This document shows positions 9,989-22,341 of a stretch of 64,000 bases of DNA, one piece after another (within the stretch, counting starts at the first letter, position 1; each line of letters starts with the position of its first letter). The position numbers were made by a program, and so were the translations under genes. The stretch is from the NCBI RefSeq assembly GCF_004798865.1, contig NW_025336126.1, forward strand, positions 1,760,586 through 1,824,585. The letters are read 5' to 3'. This DNA comes from Varanus komodoensis (taxonomy: Eukaryota > Chordata > Lepidosauria > Squamata > Varanidae). The notes below the pieces were generated by a model, which made no database searches, was not told the origin of the DNA, and saw nothing but the letters and a program-made list of their open reading frames with translations.

Positions 9989-11559
9989 ATATGCAAAAGT
10001 TGGGGGACACCCAGGACAAAAGAGGACTGGAAAACAAACTTTGCCTTGCAATTATTCATAGGGACTGAAACCTATATAATTGCACTGAGACGTTTTTCTC
10101 AAGGAAGGGCATGAGACTAAGGATGGGACCTGCTCCTAGAAGTGCAAGAATGTTATGGGCCTTGAAATACCAATGCATGGATATCGCCAAAGTCTGGAGA
10201 ATGCTATTGGTGGAGAGGGAATTATGGCTGTCCTCTCCTTTGAACAACTGTGTCATGATATTCAGAGCTGTTGAGGGATTGTAGGAGCATCATCATGTGT
10301 TAAACTATGTAACAGGGTGGACCAAATAACACTGGGAATTTTGTTTTCTAAGTAACTTGTGGTTTCCCAGAGGAATGGTTGCTGGGAGACTTGTGTTCCT
10401 CTCGCAATTGTACCAAACCAAAATGTTGCTACATGGTGGTCCTTTGTATGATTGCTTGCCCTATTCCGAGTTGCTTTTTCCTTTCCTTTTAAAATCAGCC
10501 TCCATGTAATGGAGCATTTTCAGTTTGCAAACATTTCAATGAATCCACATATGCAAAAGAGCAGTGGTCTCTTTTTTCTTTCTTTCCATTCTTTCTTCCT
10601 GGGAATGGTGATCTAAAGTTTGGAGACATGCATATGCACTCCCCAAACAGTTATAATCACTGTGCATAAAGTTTTAAGAAGGAGCATTGAAAAATCTTAG
10701 GTGTGGGGTTGTGCATGTTTTTGCTTGATGCATCTTAATAAGTGTTAAGGGAGTGAAGAAAAATCCTAATAAGAAGGCTAACATTCAATTCAGATGTATG
10801 TCTGTGAGAAAAGGAAGAAGAGTCTCATTCTGAACAGAAGGAAATGAGGTGAGGTTGGCACTTCCATCCCAAATACACAGACTTACAAGTCAATTCCCTT
10901 CAAATCAGTCAGAATGACTTTTAAGCAAATGTGCTAAGGCTGAAGTGCTAGGCTATCACCTAATCCAGAATGCCACATGTGCTCCGAGACAAGACCATGA
11001 AAAAGAGTGAGCAGGGCAATTCCACCAATGCTACAGCTGTTCCACAAGCATTAACTGTCACAGATTCTCTCAAGGAAATCTAGAAATGTTTTGGGACAGC
11101 ACTACAAATTCAGTTAGAAGCCCTTAACCCCTTTGTTTAACTTTATGCCTTGCAGAGGGGGAGAGAGTCATCTCAGTTAATCTGGGTTGTGTTTGTGGTT
11201 CAAAGCTACCGCTGGGTGCAAAATTCTCAAAATCTGAAGCAGTGAGGTTTGCCAAGCCAGGCAAGTAATTGACCAATCCTCCCTTTAATATCAGATCAAC
11301 ATAGAAGGCAGCTTCTTTCTTGAACTTTAAAACTAAGCAAATTAAAAGAAGTGGGAAGGAGCCTGCCTGCATAGGCCCTTAGCATTCTCACAGATTAAAA
11401 GAGAGCTTTGGAAAAGAACATGGCTGTTGCATGAGGTCACTGCTGATGCAGAAATGTTGTCGTTCTTATTCCTGGCTCAGTCGAGTTATATTGGGAGGGA
11501 CATGAAGGGAAACTGGAGCCTGTTTTACAGAGACATGGATTCCATTTTACTTATTCTTT
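9989..11559 (+). other. ZNF524 3' untranslated region and intergenic DNA
   Basis: Presumably begins with the 3' UTR. No canonical AATAAA could be assigned as the ZNF524 poly(A) signal. No other gene is seen. A very diverged fold-back fragment may lie near 10860-10945. Confidence 0.4.
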
Positions 11560-11775
11560 TATTTATTAGATTTATAGCCCACCTTTTTTGTTTTTTAAAA
11601 GCACTCAAAGTAGCTTACATCATTCTCATGCTCCTGCTTCTCACAACAACCCTGTGAGGTAGGTTGGGCTGAGAGTCTGTGACTGGCCAAACTCACCTAG
11701 TTGGTTCTATGGCTGACCCAGATCGTCTGAGTCCCAGTCCCACACACTTAACCACTACACCACAGTGGCTCTCAT
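11560..11775 (-). mobile_element. tRNA-derived CORE/MIR-like SINE, minus strand
   Basis: The minus strand begins agagccactgtggtgtagtgg, a degenerate tRNA-like head. It continues with 'gactcagacgatctgg', the conserved 'ggccagtcacagactctcag' type core, 'cctacctcacagggttgttg' and an AT-rich tail at 11560-11580. The same family occurs at 20466, 39035, 43408, 56137, 57782 and 58712. Confidence 0.8.
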
Positions 11776-14700
11776 GTGTATCCAGTGCCTGGCATGAGGT
11801 ACAGTGGTGGCTAGTTCTGTGGCTTTCCTAACCAAATGTAAGGTATCCCTCTTTATATGAGAGGTACAGTGTGTGAATGTGCATGCAGATGGAGACAGAT
11901 CAGCATTGTGATTCCTGTTATGGAACTGGGTCTTGCTGAACTGCAAGGCAAACAAGGTAGATTGTTGGATATTCAACTGCTTGTATCAAAAAATGGCTAG
12001 GCTTTTGATACAGGAAATGGTTAGATTTCAAAAAGGGCAGTTTCTGCAGATCCAAGGAGACCATACTGCAAGCCACACTATTATAATTAATTTGCATATA
12101 CTTGGCAGAACATGACTATTTGCATATAATGGGCTCGGTTATTCTCTTCCCTTTCTGCTCTTGTGCTTGATATGAGCTCAAATCTGCCCAGCATACATGC
12201 AGTGACCTGCACACAAGGTCATACCTCGCACTCCTTGTTAATCTGAAATGACTAACATTCCCTTGCTTCATTCCTCATAATCACTGTTGAAGACTGAATC
12301 TCTGTTTCATCTATTAATGTGTGTTAAATATGCTAGTTCCTGGCCATTTGTTTTCTAACAAAGGATTTCTTTACCTAAACAACAAGCAGTGTGGAAGTAG
12401 CTTAACCTAGTGTAGAGGCTCCTTGCTTTTCCAAATCTTTCACATGTAGTGGCTCTCCAAACAAATCCTTCATCGTCAAGTGGTTTTTTTCCATGATGCT
12501 GCAGAACATTCCAGCCAATGGTTTGCAGCAGTTTAGAAACACCAGCTTCTAGAAAACAGTGTGGCAGTGTCACCTGTAAAGTGTGGTACAATTCATCAAG
12601 CATTTATGACATGGATCAGCCGCCCTGTGGATTTAGTTACAAGTGGTTTATCTGAAGTGGGCCCAAGTTAATGGAAAGCTTTATGAATATCCTCATTGCA
12701 TTAAGAGAAAGGAGGGTTGTTGCACTTATTTTGTTTCTGATTACAGCAGCTCAACCAAAATATGCAAGTTCCCAGATCTTTCTAAACAATTGTGTGAATA
12801 AATATAGATCGTACAGCCTATATAGGGCAAGAAGGTATGGCAGTGTTCTTGAATGCTTTTGTAGGTAGCAAGGTTTCTCCCTGCCATCCCAAATTGCTCT
12901 TAGAATCTAGTCACTGTATCGAAAGCCTCAGGTGTCTGACAGGGAGCCCAGAAGGCATCATTGCTATCTGGCTTTTTATGACAGAAAAACTGTATGTATG
13001 AATATATCATAGTGAGTTTGTGATAGTGCCTATAATCAACAGATTGACAAATTAAGCATTACAACTATGGCATCTACACACACACACTTTTCCCATCCCT
13101 AGTTTGTCATGAGGACTTAAATTATACCTTCTTTTCTTTCAAAAGGAAAGCCAAGATTTTAAGAGTTCTGCTTATTATCAGCTGCTCCAACAAAGCACTT
13201 TTATCAAGGTTGCTTCTGTTCTCCTGCATAGACAATACTATGAAGGACAGGGATGAGTGTGAAAATGCCCCCTCTGAAAATTTACCACCACCGGTTTCCT
13301 TCCAGTAGTGGAGCACCATAGCTGGCAGATAGCTCGGATAACACCTGGTGGTGAATAAGAAGACAACATTTTTAACACCACCCCACCGCTCACTATGGCC
13401 CTTCAAGGCCATTTCCCTGCTGATTCCCCCTCCCCCAGGTGCCACTGGAGATTAAAATAGCATGCACCAGTTCTGTAGCCTGACTAGCATTGTCAAACAT
13501 GGCGCCCTGCTTCACTGAAGTCATGTTGTCCACACTGGCACACTTCCATGGCACTGTAATATTGCCTTTCTTTCCATCAGAGAAGCCTCCCCCCCCCCGC
13601 CCCCCAGCAAACTGCATGCGAGTGGGAGGAATGGAGCCAGGCTTTTGCCTTGAACTACCTCCAGGGCGCTCCTGTATGCCCAGGCCTCCAAGTTATCTTT
13701 GTTGCCATGGAGACCACCTTGAGCGCACAGTTGGGTTGTTACAAGCAGAATCTTTGTTAGGAAGGGCCTCAAGGCCTTGGCTGTAGTGAAGGCTGCAGCA
13801 GGATTAAATGAAAACATGCTATCGCCTCTCTGTTTTTATTTTAGCCAGTGAATCTCTAAAAAGTAGGCAAACAAATTTTGGAAACTGTATTCTAAGATTG
13901 CTTTAGTGCCATTCTGATATGTCTCATGTTTATGCCAGTGCTTTTTTTTCATGGGAAACAACCCTGGATGTGTTAAACAGTTTGGTCCAGTCTTTGTGTC
14001 ATCTTGAGCAATAGCTGCCGACCTGAGTTCTTTGGGGTTCTGTTGCACTGAAGTTGATACTTCCTCAGAGTGTTTTTTGCATTGTCAGAAGTGACACCAC
14101 AAAGACCAGAATTGCAAGTTTGCTGCCTGAAAGGGTCAGTGGGGTGGATACTGGAGCTGCAGACTGCAGAGGCTAGTTGGGAAGAGATCCGTTCACAAAG
14201 AAAGCACTCCAGATTGCTATGTTCCTTAAGAGGTTGTGGGGTGATAGAAAACTGCCAGTGGTATTTGGGCCATGGAGGATGGAAAGCTGATACTGCCTTC
14301 ATCAAGTGAGAAACATGCACATCTCCTAAGACAGGGACAGAGTATACCTCCCTAGACCTGATAGGGAGGTAACCTATTCTATCTATGCCCACATATATGT
14401 ATACACGAACATGCCAAAGCCATATTTATTAATAACCTACAAGTTCTGATCTGCCCTTTTATTATAAATTTATTGTATTTATAATTGCATTTTTATTTAT
14501 GAAATTCTGTAAGCTGCTTTGAGGATCCAAATTTGAGGGTGAAAGTGGATTAAAAATAATCCACCAATAAAATATAATCCCTTAGATTTATGATTTCTAG
14601 ATATAGAAAGAATGTGTCAGTAAAATGAGTTTTCTAATTTCTAAAAGAAGTGCTGGGTGTTCTTTCATGGATAGCATCACTATATGGTTGACAAGCAATC

Positions 14701-16089
14701 AAAATTTCACTGGAGCAGCCAGAACTACATGTGTAGTTTATTATCCAAAATGGAGGATATAAAGTTGGATAGAAGCTATGTCTTTCCTCCATGTTTTAGT
14801 TTCCTAGTTTATTTTTCTTTAAAATTTTATTTCAGAAAAGGGACATTTCACAAGTTCGAAAGCATTTGCCCATGCACTGATTTCTCTTCTTCAGGGTGAC
14901 TCATGCCAATTCTCACATGCTCAAAGGCACCCTATCAGTAGAGCTGGGAGTGGGGTTAACCCTAATGTTTCCTCCTAACTCCAGATAATGACATTATACA
15001 ACAGACAATGATTACCTACTCTGAAATTATTTTAGTGGAAAATTAGTACTGTGCAACTCATTGTTGAATGCAGGCACCTGAAATGTAAGCCCCAAAGGGT
15101 TTTGCCAAGCCTTTGGAATTTCAGTGTAGCTCATGGCTTCTTTGTCATGTTCTACAGAAAAAAGTCACTCCCAATACCTAGATGACAATCCATTTACTAG
15201 GGCAAAATTTATTGATTGTATTAGCTCTTCTGCCATTGCTTTTCACTTTGCAGCACAGGGTATCAAGTATGAATGCAAATTTAAAGTAAAATGTGCAGTT
15301 ATGTGTGAATGAATTTCCTATCCCCATCTATGCTTTTGTTTGAAGGGGAGTTTTCTTCTCCTTGGTCTTGTGCTATTGTTAGCACATCTGCAGTCCATGT
15401 TTAGCAATTCAAGGTGGGCATAAGAACTTTGGAAACTGATGATTATTGAGATAACTGTTGGTATTTCAGAATGAAACATGCCCACTTATTAACTAGATGA
15501 AGAATTTGGTTCTCCATTTCTATTTGTATGAAAATTGGCTATTGAAAGGCAGGAAATTTTAGAAAAAGATAAATTTGATATTAATGGTATATGTGTACTA
15601 GGCTGTATTGTATGACATCCTGCATTGAGGTACATAAGTAGGTTATGGTATATAAGCATATTGAGCAGTTATGTACCATGATGGTCCATTGTGTAATGCT
15701 ATTACTTATGAAGTTAGTAAGAATATGACAGTAGCATTATTTGGAATGCACATGTCAAGCATACACTGATATTTATTCTAGAACTAGGAGTGCTTTAACA
15801 CTCCTGGAATTTCCAATTTGCGTGGTGAGTCTAAGGGCTTTCTCCTATTAATATTCCATAGTGCAGCCCCTAATTCCATGATCATGAAGGCACTACATAA
15901 GCCTTTTTCGTATTGCCTACCACAGTCCTTGAGCCCTTAACTCTTGCCTAGCAGGCAGATGCTCAGCAAATACATTGTTTCGTACTACTTCGTCTCCGTA
16001 CCAGAAAACTTTACCTGCTTGAAGTTCTGCCTTTTAAGCAATCTATGGAAAACACAGATGCGCTGTCAGAAAAGGGATGGAAGCTGGTA
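11776..16089. other. Intergenic DNA, no gene recognised
   Basis: AT-rich, single-copy-looking sequence with an AT-rich LINE-like tail near 14450-14580. A perfect 10-bp inverted repeat tgtatcaaaa/ttttgataca sits at 11982-11991 and 12003-12012. A pyrimidine/GC-rich patch at 13380-13700 has open frames on both strands but no recognisable protein. Confidence 0.4.
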
Positions 16090-16640
16090 ACCCTGACTGA
16101 GCTGTAATGCTTTGTATTCTGCAAGCGTGGCCATGCCTTGCACTGCCGTGCTTTGCACAGCGCTGTTTTTGCATGGCATCGAATTGCAGCATGAAAAAGG
16201 CACAAGAGCGAAGACGAACGAGAGGAAACACCGCTTCGCGCGGCAGCTCACGGGTAAGAGACAAGTGAACAGGCGCAAAGGACTCTGGGAATCGAAGCCA
16301 GAGGGGGGGGCGTCAAATTCGCAGAGGCTGATGGGTATGAGGGGAGGGCAGGAAACGGTGCTCTTGCTTGGGGAGGGAGGCTTCCGGTTCCGGCCGGGCC
16401 TGTGTGAGTTGCAGCCTGGCAGTGCCCCCCTACCCCCACCCCAGAGGGACCAGAAACACTCCCCCCACGTATCCTGGGGTAAGGGAAGGGCCAGGGCCCC
16501 CCACACCGATCTTGCTACTCAAGGACCAGCCCCTGCCTGGGGCGCGGAGGAGGCTGGGGCAGCGCCACACACCGGTGAGTGCCACCCTAAAGCCGACCCT
16601 ATCCTCTAGGTTGCCCCCCCACCGTATTTCTTTTGGCGAG
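16090..16640 (+). promoter_or_regulatory. CpG-island promoter and 5' exon of ZNF865
   Basis: CG-rich against AT-rich flanks, with runs such as cgcttcgcgcggcag and ttccggttccggccggg; the GGAA/TTCC-CG pairs look like ETS-type sites. Plus-strand donors CACGG|GTAAGA (exon end 16253) and CACCG|GTGAGT (exon end 16574) could each join the ZNF865 acceptor at 22317-22318, giving a roughly 6-kb intron. Linkage to ZNF865 is inferred from position and strand. Confidence 0.55.
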
Positions 16641-17254
16641 GCTGACCCCTCCAGACAGACGCATTTGTTTAACTTCCGCTCCCTTTCTTGAATTGCCCCA
16701 CCCTGGTCATTCTCAAAACCGTTTCACCCCCCATCGTCCAACTCCCCTTTCCTGTAGTCCTTCTCCATATCTTCTTGCAAGCAAGATTAACCCGTTCCAC
16801 TTCTCCCGTCATCTTCATCGCATCCTCTACCATCTGACCCCAGCCACTAACCTGGATTAGGTCATTTTCCTTCTGCCCCGCCCCCTTCTTGTTTAATCTG
16901 TATATATTGCTTCAAGCTTATGTTATCACTCCCTATTTTGATTTATGACGTAGCAGAGAGCAGTATAAACGCCAGCCAATTCCAAATCGTTAGCCTGTGT
17001 GTTCTCTGCTACCCTATAGCCCAAAAATTACTCCTTCTCTCCCACCATTTCACCCTTGTAGTTGATGCCACATCCTTTTATGAATCCAGCTCAGCCCCAT
17101 AGTCCAGCCTATCTCACACCTTAAAGCTGAGCCATTCTACTCCATACAACTTTTGTACCTCCATTGCAAATCCTTTTCACCAGTTCTTTCCCATGCTCCC
17201 CAGTTGGTTCTCCCCCATATTATTTTATAAATTTCTAGGAACATCCAAACTATT
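16641..17254. other. Pyrimidine-rich intronic/intergenic DNA
   Basis: Long C/T-rich plus strand. No gene, RNA or repeat family recognised. Confidence 0.35.
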
Positions 17255-17385
17255 TTCTGCCTCATACTGAGTCAGACCATTGGTCCATTTAGTTTGGTAT
17301 CATCTGCACTAGCTGGCAACAACTCTTCAGGGCTCTTTCCCAGCCCTACCTGAAGATGTCAGAGTTTGAACCTAGATCTTCCAGT
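17255..17385 (-). mobile_element. tRNA-derived SINE (second family), 3' fragment, minus strand
   Basis: The plus-strand text 'actgagtcagaccattggtc' and 'tttcccagccctacctgaag' is the reverse complement of the body of the SINE at 19835-20045. The tRNA-like head is missing or unrecognisable. Confidence 0.6.
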
Positions 17386-19834
17386 TCTCACTTAAATTCT
17401 ATTGAAGTCAGTCTCACCTGCCAGAAGTTTTATTTTGCTTATACCTCTAGATAACAGGAATGTATCCCTCCTAGCCAGTCCCTAAGACACTCTCTTGCAT
17501 TCTAGGGCCTCTGATTTTAGCTTTTGTCTTCCCTCTTTCCTTACTACCAACTGGCTAAGTCATACCCCCTTCTTGCTGCACAACAGGTCCTAGGTACATA
17601 GCTTTCTTGAAAACCTTCTCATCATATTTCCACACTGCACCAACATCTGTCTTTTTCTGTCAACTGTGTGCCTCAGCTCTGTCACCATTAATGTCCCTCT
17701 CTCGTGGACTGTGAGGTTACCCCACTGACATTTCAACTACAGTATCCCCAATGCTCTTATTTGCCCACCTCCTGACCATTTCATGCCCAGGTTCGTGTAT
17801 ACTTTTGACTGTAGCCACCTTAGTCAACCTTGGTCCATCCTGTTCACTATGATAGGCAGTGACTCTGCTGGCTGTCAGGCAGAGGTCATTCTTAGCTTTG
17901 CTGCCTCACTTGCTTCTACAATAGGTGGTGATGTAACTATGCATTAAAATCTCTCCCCCAAATTAAAAAATACTTCGCAAAGAGCTACCTCTTGTGTAGA
18001 AGTTAAGCAAAAAGGGAGAGGGAGGGGATAAAAACAGCACCATTACAAATGTTGTTTTATTGTCTGTTTGGCTTTTGGTATTTCATTGGCCATTACCCAT
18101 ATGCCCACTGAAATCTCCGCTCTGATATGTGTAATAATTGTGCAGGATGCAGTTTTCACATAGGGATGCTGCCAGTCAAAGTGCTTTTTCCTCCCTACTC
18201 TACAAAAGTTTCAGGTGGCTCTGCCCTTGCAACACAAATGCATTCATTCATTATGCCTGTCTGAATTGACTGTTAGTGAAGAATTAGAGGGCAGTTCCTT
18301 ACTTGGAAAGTATATATTAGGAAAAAGGGTGAGTAGGTGGGTCTCTTGGTGCTATGATACTTCTTAAAAGTTTATTCTATGGGTGTAGTTTAATGAAAGG
18401 GTCCCATCACTGATAAAGGAGGAGATAAATCTCTGACTTTCCAGACATGCAGGGAGATACCAGTGATGAAGCATGTTATTTGTCTGCCAGCTAGGATCAA
18501 ACTTGCAGATAGAACCAAGGATTCCTGACTTCCAGCACTGTATGTTTGAATTAATGTAATAAAACTCATTCCCCATTTCAGGTGCTGAGGAACTGCTTCA
18601 CAGCTCTCCCATCCTCAATATGTTCTCCTTGGCTCTTTGTCCTGCTGCTCCATCCCACTTCAGGCATCGTTAGGCATCGTTAGTCTTCTTCCAGTCAAAC
18701 CCAATAAAGTTCCTCAGCCCTCTTCTACATCACCTTGATTTAACCTTATTGGTACCTCCATTACCATCAGATTCCTTTTTTCTCTGCTGATCCATTGTTC
18801 CCTAACCTTGTATCTTACTATAGGAACAAATAAGAGACCCCCTGGGTCCAGAAAATATAGCTGTGAGCCGTAAGCTCCATCTTCCTTGGGCACATGTAAT
18901 ACAGACTTTCAGATATGCACTGTACTATTAGTAATATCTGTATTTTTTAAAATGTAGCTGTAGTGTAAGGCATTGGATCGCTTATATGCTCCATGTCGTT
19001 CCCAGCATACGTTGATAGTAATTAAAGGTGTCTGTAATGGAAGGCAGTGCCCAGTTTCAGAGGATTTGGGTACTATAATTTGTTACTGTAATACTACTCC
19101 ATCCTTTGTATCTGCTTCACAAGCCTTCATCTGATCCCATCATAATCTGCAGTTCTGTTTTCCGGATGATGCCATTTTTCTTTTAAATCTAGGGCAGTTT
19201 GTCCATGGTGGTGGTTGGGGTAGAATTGTCTAGGGATAGCACTGTTCTGTACTACAGCTTCTTCTATTTATCTTGCATGGGGTGGTGTTGGGAGGATGGC
19301 TGTGATTTGGGAATCTTAATCCATCTATCCCCTGATGCTTAAGAAAATTCAAAGTGAAAGTAGCTGTGACTCAGAGACCTCATTAAGGTGTATGTGCATA
19401 CATAAGGGGCATCTATGCAGAAGGCTGGTACAGAAATTTTGAAAATGAGCTTAGGAAAGTAAACTGAAGAAACCACCAAAAAGTGCTTTTATTTTTGGAC
19501 TACTGCCTGTTCCTACGTGGAAAGCATTTCTGTGTAGGAAGAGGCATGAAATTTACATGTAGATTATTGCACATAATCACAGAAACATGTTTGTTGTTGG
19601 GCGTGTGCGCATGAGAAAGCCATAGTTAAGTGCAGCATCCCAGTATGTGAACATAAAGTGAAATACAGATATATGTGGTCATTAAACTTCAGGCTGTGGC
19701 CTCCTAGTTCATGTACACAACAAACAGCAAAACATACACATGGTTGCCATGCATTATGATTTGCATATAGTTTCATATTAAGAACATCCTAATATGTGAT
19801 GCAGCACCCCAGAATCCCCCACCTCAGGAAGAAA
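17386..19834. other. ZNF865 intron/intergenic DNA, nothing recognised
   Basis: C/T-rich near 17.4-17.9 kb, AT-rich after. No gene or RNA gene supported. The direct repeat 'aggcatcgttaggcatcgtt' occurs near 18661. Confidence 0.35.
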
Positions 19835-20045
19835 AAGTGCACAGCTGAGTGGCAGAGCACCTGCTTTATATGCAGAATGTCCCATATTATTTCAGCATCT
19901 CCAGGTAGGGCAAAAAGAAAAAAAGCAACAACACGCCAGCCTGAAACATTGGAGAGCCATTGCCAGTCAGCATTGACAGTGGTGATCTAGATGGCCCAAG
20001 ACTCTGACTGCACATAAGGAAGTGTCCTGTGTTCCTCAGTGCATT
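19835..20045 (+). mobile_element. tRNA-derived SINE (second family), near full length
   Basis: The head 'gctgagtggcagagcacctg' with 'ctttatatgcagaatgtccc' corresponds to a tRNA A-box region and a decayed B-box. It is followed by 'atctccaggtagggc', 'cctgaaacattggagagcca', 'tgccagtcagcattgacag' and 'gatctagatggcccaagac'. This is a familiar squamate SINE layout. The pol III promoter is degraded, so it is not a functional tRNA gene. Confidence 0.75.
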
Positions 20046-20465
20046 GAGAGCAACCTGTGCAGACTTACATGGTTTGGTCCCTACATCCTGTTGTAACCCC
20101 AACATTGACAGAGATTAATATAGATGGCAACAATTAACCAAACAGTCGCTCATCACAGTGACTGTAGGTCTATCTGTAGTTTCTACCTACATGGTGAGAA
20201 GAATCTTATGATGCTGGATCAGAACTTCAGAATAGGCAGTGAAATGATCTGTACAGGGATGGATGCTACAAGCAACCAAGTCACCATACCAACATCCCCC
20301 GGCATGAAGATACTGCTGGGTAAAACAGTAGTCTGCATTCCTCAATACCCTGCTCTTTCTTGACAGTCTGTGCATCAGTCTCCCTTCCCATGGATTGGTC
20401 CCACAGAAGCTGGTGCTGAAACCCATTCATAGTTTTTCTGTTTGGGTGGGCATGTGATGGAAATA

Positions 20466-20706
20466 TAAATATTTATTATTATTGCATTGCATTTCTATCC
20501 CGCCCTTTTCCCTCTTGCAAGGAACCCAAGGCAGCTTAAGTAGTTCTCCTCCATTCCATTTTTATCCTCAAAACAACAAACTTGTGAAGTAAGTTAGGCT
20601 GAGAGTGAATGACTGGCTCAAAGTCACCCAGTGAGATCCATGACTGAGTGGGTATTAGGTCCTGGATTTCCCCAGTCACCAGTCTAAACACCTCACCAGC
20701 TCTCAT
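20466..20706 (-). mobile_element. tRNA-derived CORE/MIR-like SINE, minus strand
   Basis: The plus strand starts with a ttattattatt tail, then 'atcccgcccttttccctc', 'ggaacccaaggcagctt', 'gtgaagtaagttaggctgag' and 'caaagtcacccagtgag', and ends in caccagctctcat, the complement of the tRNA-like head. Essentially complete but diverged. Confidence 0.8.
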
Positions 20707-22318
20707 ATAAATGCACACATTTTATATAGCTATTCAAACAGACTTTTTGATTATATTATTCAGTAAATGTTATGTGTCACAAGTCTGGAACTTGGCAGGA
20801 ATGTAATGAGGCACTGCAGCCAATTACCATGTTCTTCTCTCCTGAATTTGCCGGAACCTCAAGGTGACAAGCTAGGATGCTTTTGCAAAACTTCAGTATT
20901 ACCCGAGCCTCATCTTAGTCTGCTATGTCTTAATCACGTCCTGATTTATTTCTAAAAGGACCAGTCAGACCTAGCACATGAGTCTTCTGAGAATCTTCTC
21001 TCATCACTTGCTGTTGGTACTAATTTAGTTGTCAGGATTAAGTGTTTTAAAGGCAAAACTGTTGCTCCACAGTTCCGTGATCAAATTCTCAGCAAAGTGG
21101 ACCAATTATAGTTCTCAGCACACCCATGACCTTCTTCTAATAGATGCAATATGCTAACTTGCCCTCTCGCTGTTGTACTTCTGTATATTCCGAACTGCCT
21201 TTACCAGTGTAGAAAGTTTGAATGGCAGACTGGGGACTACTTTTAATGTCTCAAAAGTTCATAACCTTGGGAAATGGTTCAAAAGACACGCCCCCATTGC
21301 CTTGCTGGAACTAACCAAACTCCTGTTTTGTCCAGTATTCTTCCTGTAACCACAGCCAGATGCTTGCAAGCACAGCATGATGGGAGATAGCCACACTCAT
21401 GTATTTCACTCCAGTTAGCAATATCCTGCTTCTGAAGACAGAGGTTCTGTTTTTAGCTACCATGCTGAATAACTCAAAAGAGTTTGTCTCATTGCTTGCT
21501 ACTAAGGACAGCTTCCCATGATTGAACAATTGGAGGAGGTGTGCAATCAGCTGACTTTCTCCTCCTGTGCTTACTGTAATTTGCACAGTAATGGGTCCGA
21601 TCTGGGATGGCACTTGTCATGAAACATGGTAAGAAAGAGGGTAAAATATCTAAGTAGCTAAGAAGAGGATCTTGACAGAGTTCCAGTGAATGAAGGAGCT
21701 TCAGGATTCTGCTTATGTCTTTGTTCCTCCTCTTGATTAACCAACACAGAATTCCATCATGCCAAATAAAAAGATGCAATAGAATTAGCATATATAACTG
21801 ATATAGGCTGCAGAATTCAGTATTTCTGGTTGCAGAATATTGGAGAGTGTCTTGAATGCAAAATAATTTAGATTTTATCTATTCCTAAAATTCTGGGTAA
21901 GATTAGGGCATGTAGGAAATTAAAGGACCCTTAGGGTGAGAAACCTAGATCTTCAGGGTGGGATCTTTCATACACCAACCCTTCATTTTCTTTCTGTTAG
22001 TTCAGAATATGGGGTATATCATTTTTTAAGCATTTGGTCTCATTCACTTGTTTTGAATGCAGGGTGGGGTCTATATCTGATCCTGGGCTTGCAAATTCGG
22101 GACATCTTGTAAAGAGTAATAGCAACAATTGGTATCTTTGTCTTGGCTTGGCCTGGCTTTTAATAGCAAAACTCTTGACTTGCCCCATTATGTGTATGGG
22201 AGCCTAGTAGATACTGGCAGTTTCTTTAAAGCAACAGCAGCATGAGTGTAGAGTGCTGACGTGTTTGAGATGTGTGGTGTGTGTCTATATTGCTATCCTG
22301 TTTCTCCCCTCTCCCCAG
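20707..22318 (+). other. ZNF865 intron 3' part, no gene seen
   Basis: No exon or repeat family recognised until the polypyrimidine tract (tttctcccctctcccc) at 22301-22316 and the acceptor AG at 22317-22318. Confidence 0.4.
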
Positions 22319-22341
22319 GCAGTGCCCCCTCCCGGGCGGAG

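Noticed and set aside
13480-13820. Overlapping frames of about 98 codons on both strands
   Set aside because: GC-rich patch with C runs; mirrored frames on both strands indicate chance.
19835-19910. Possible tRNA gene
   Set aside because: The tRNA-like head is degenerate and continues into a SINE body; no intact cloverleaf.
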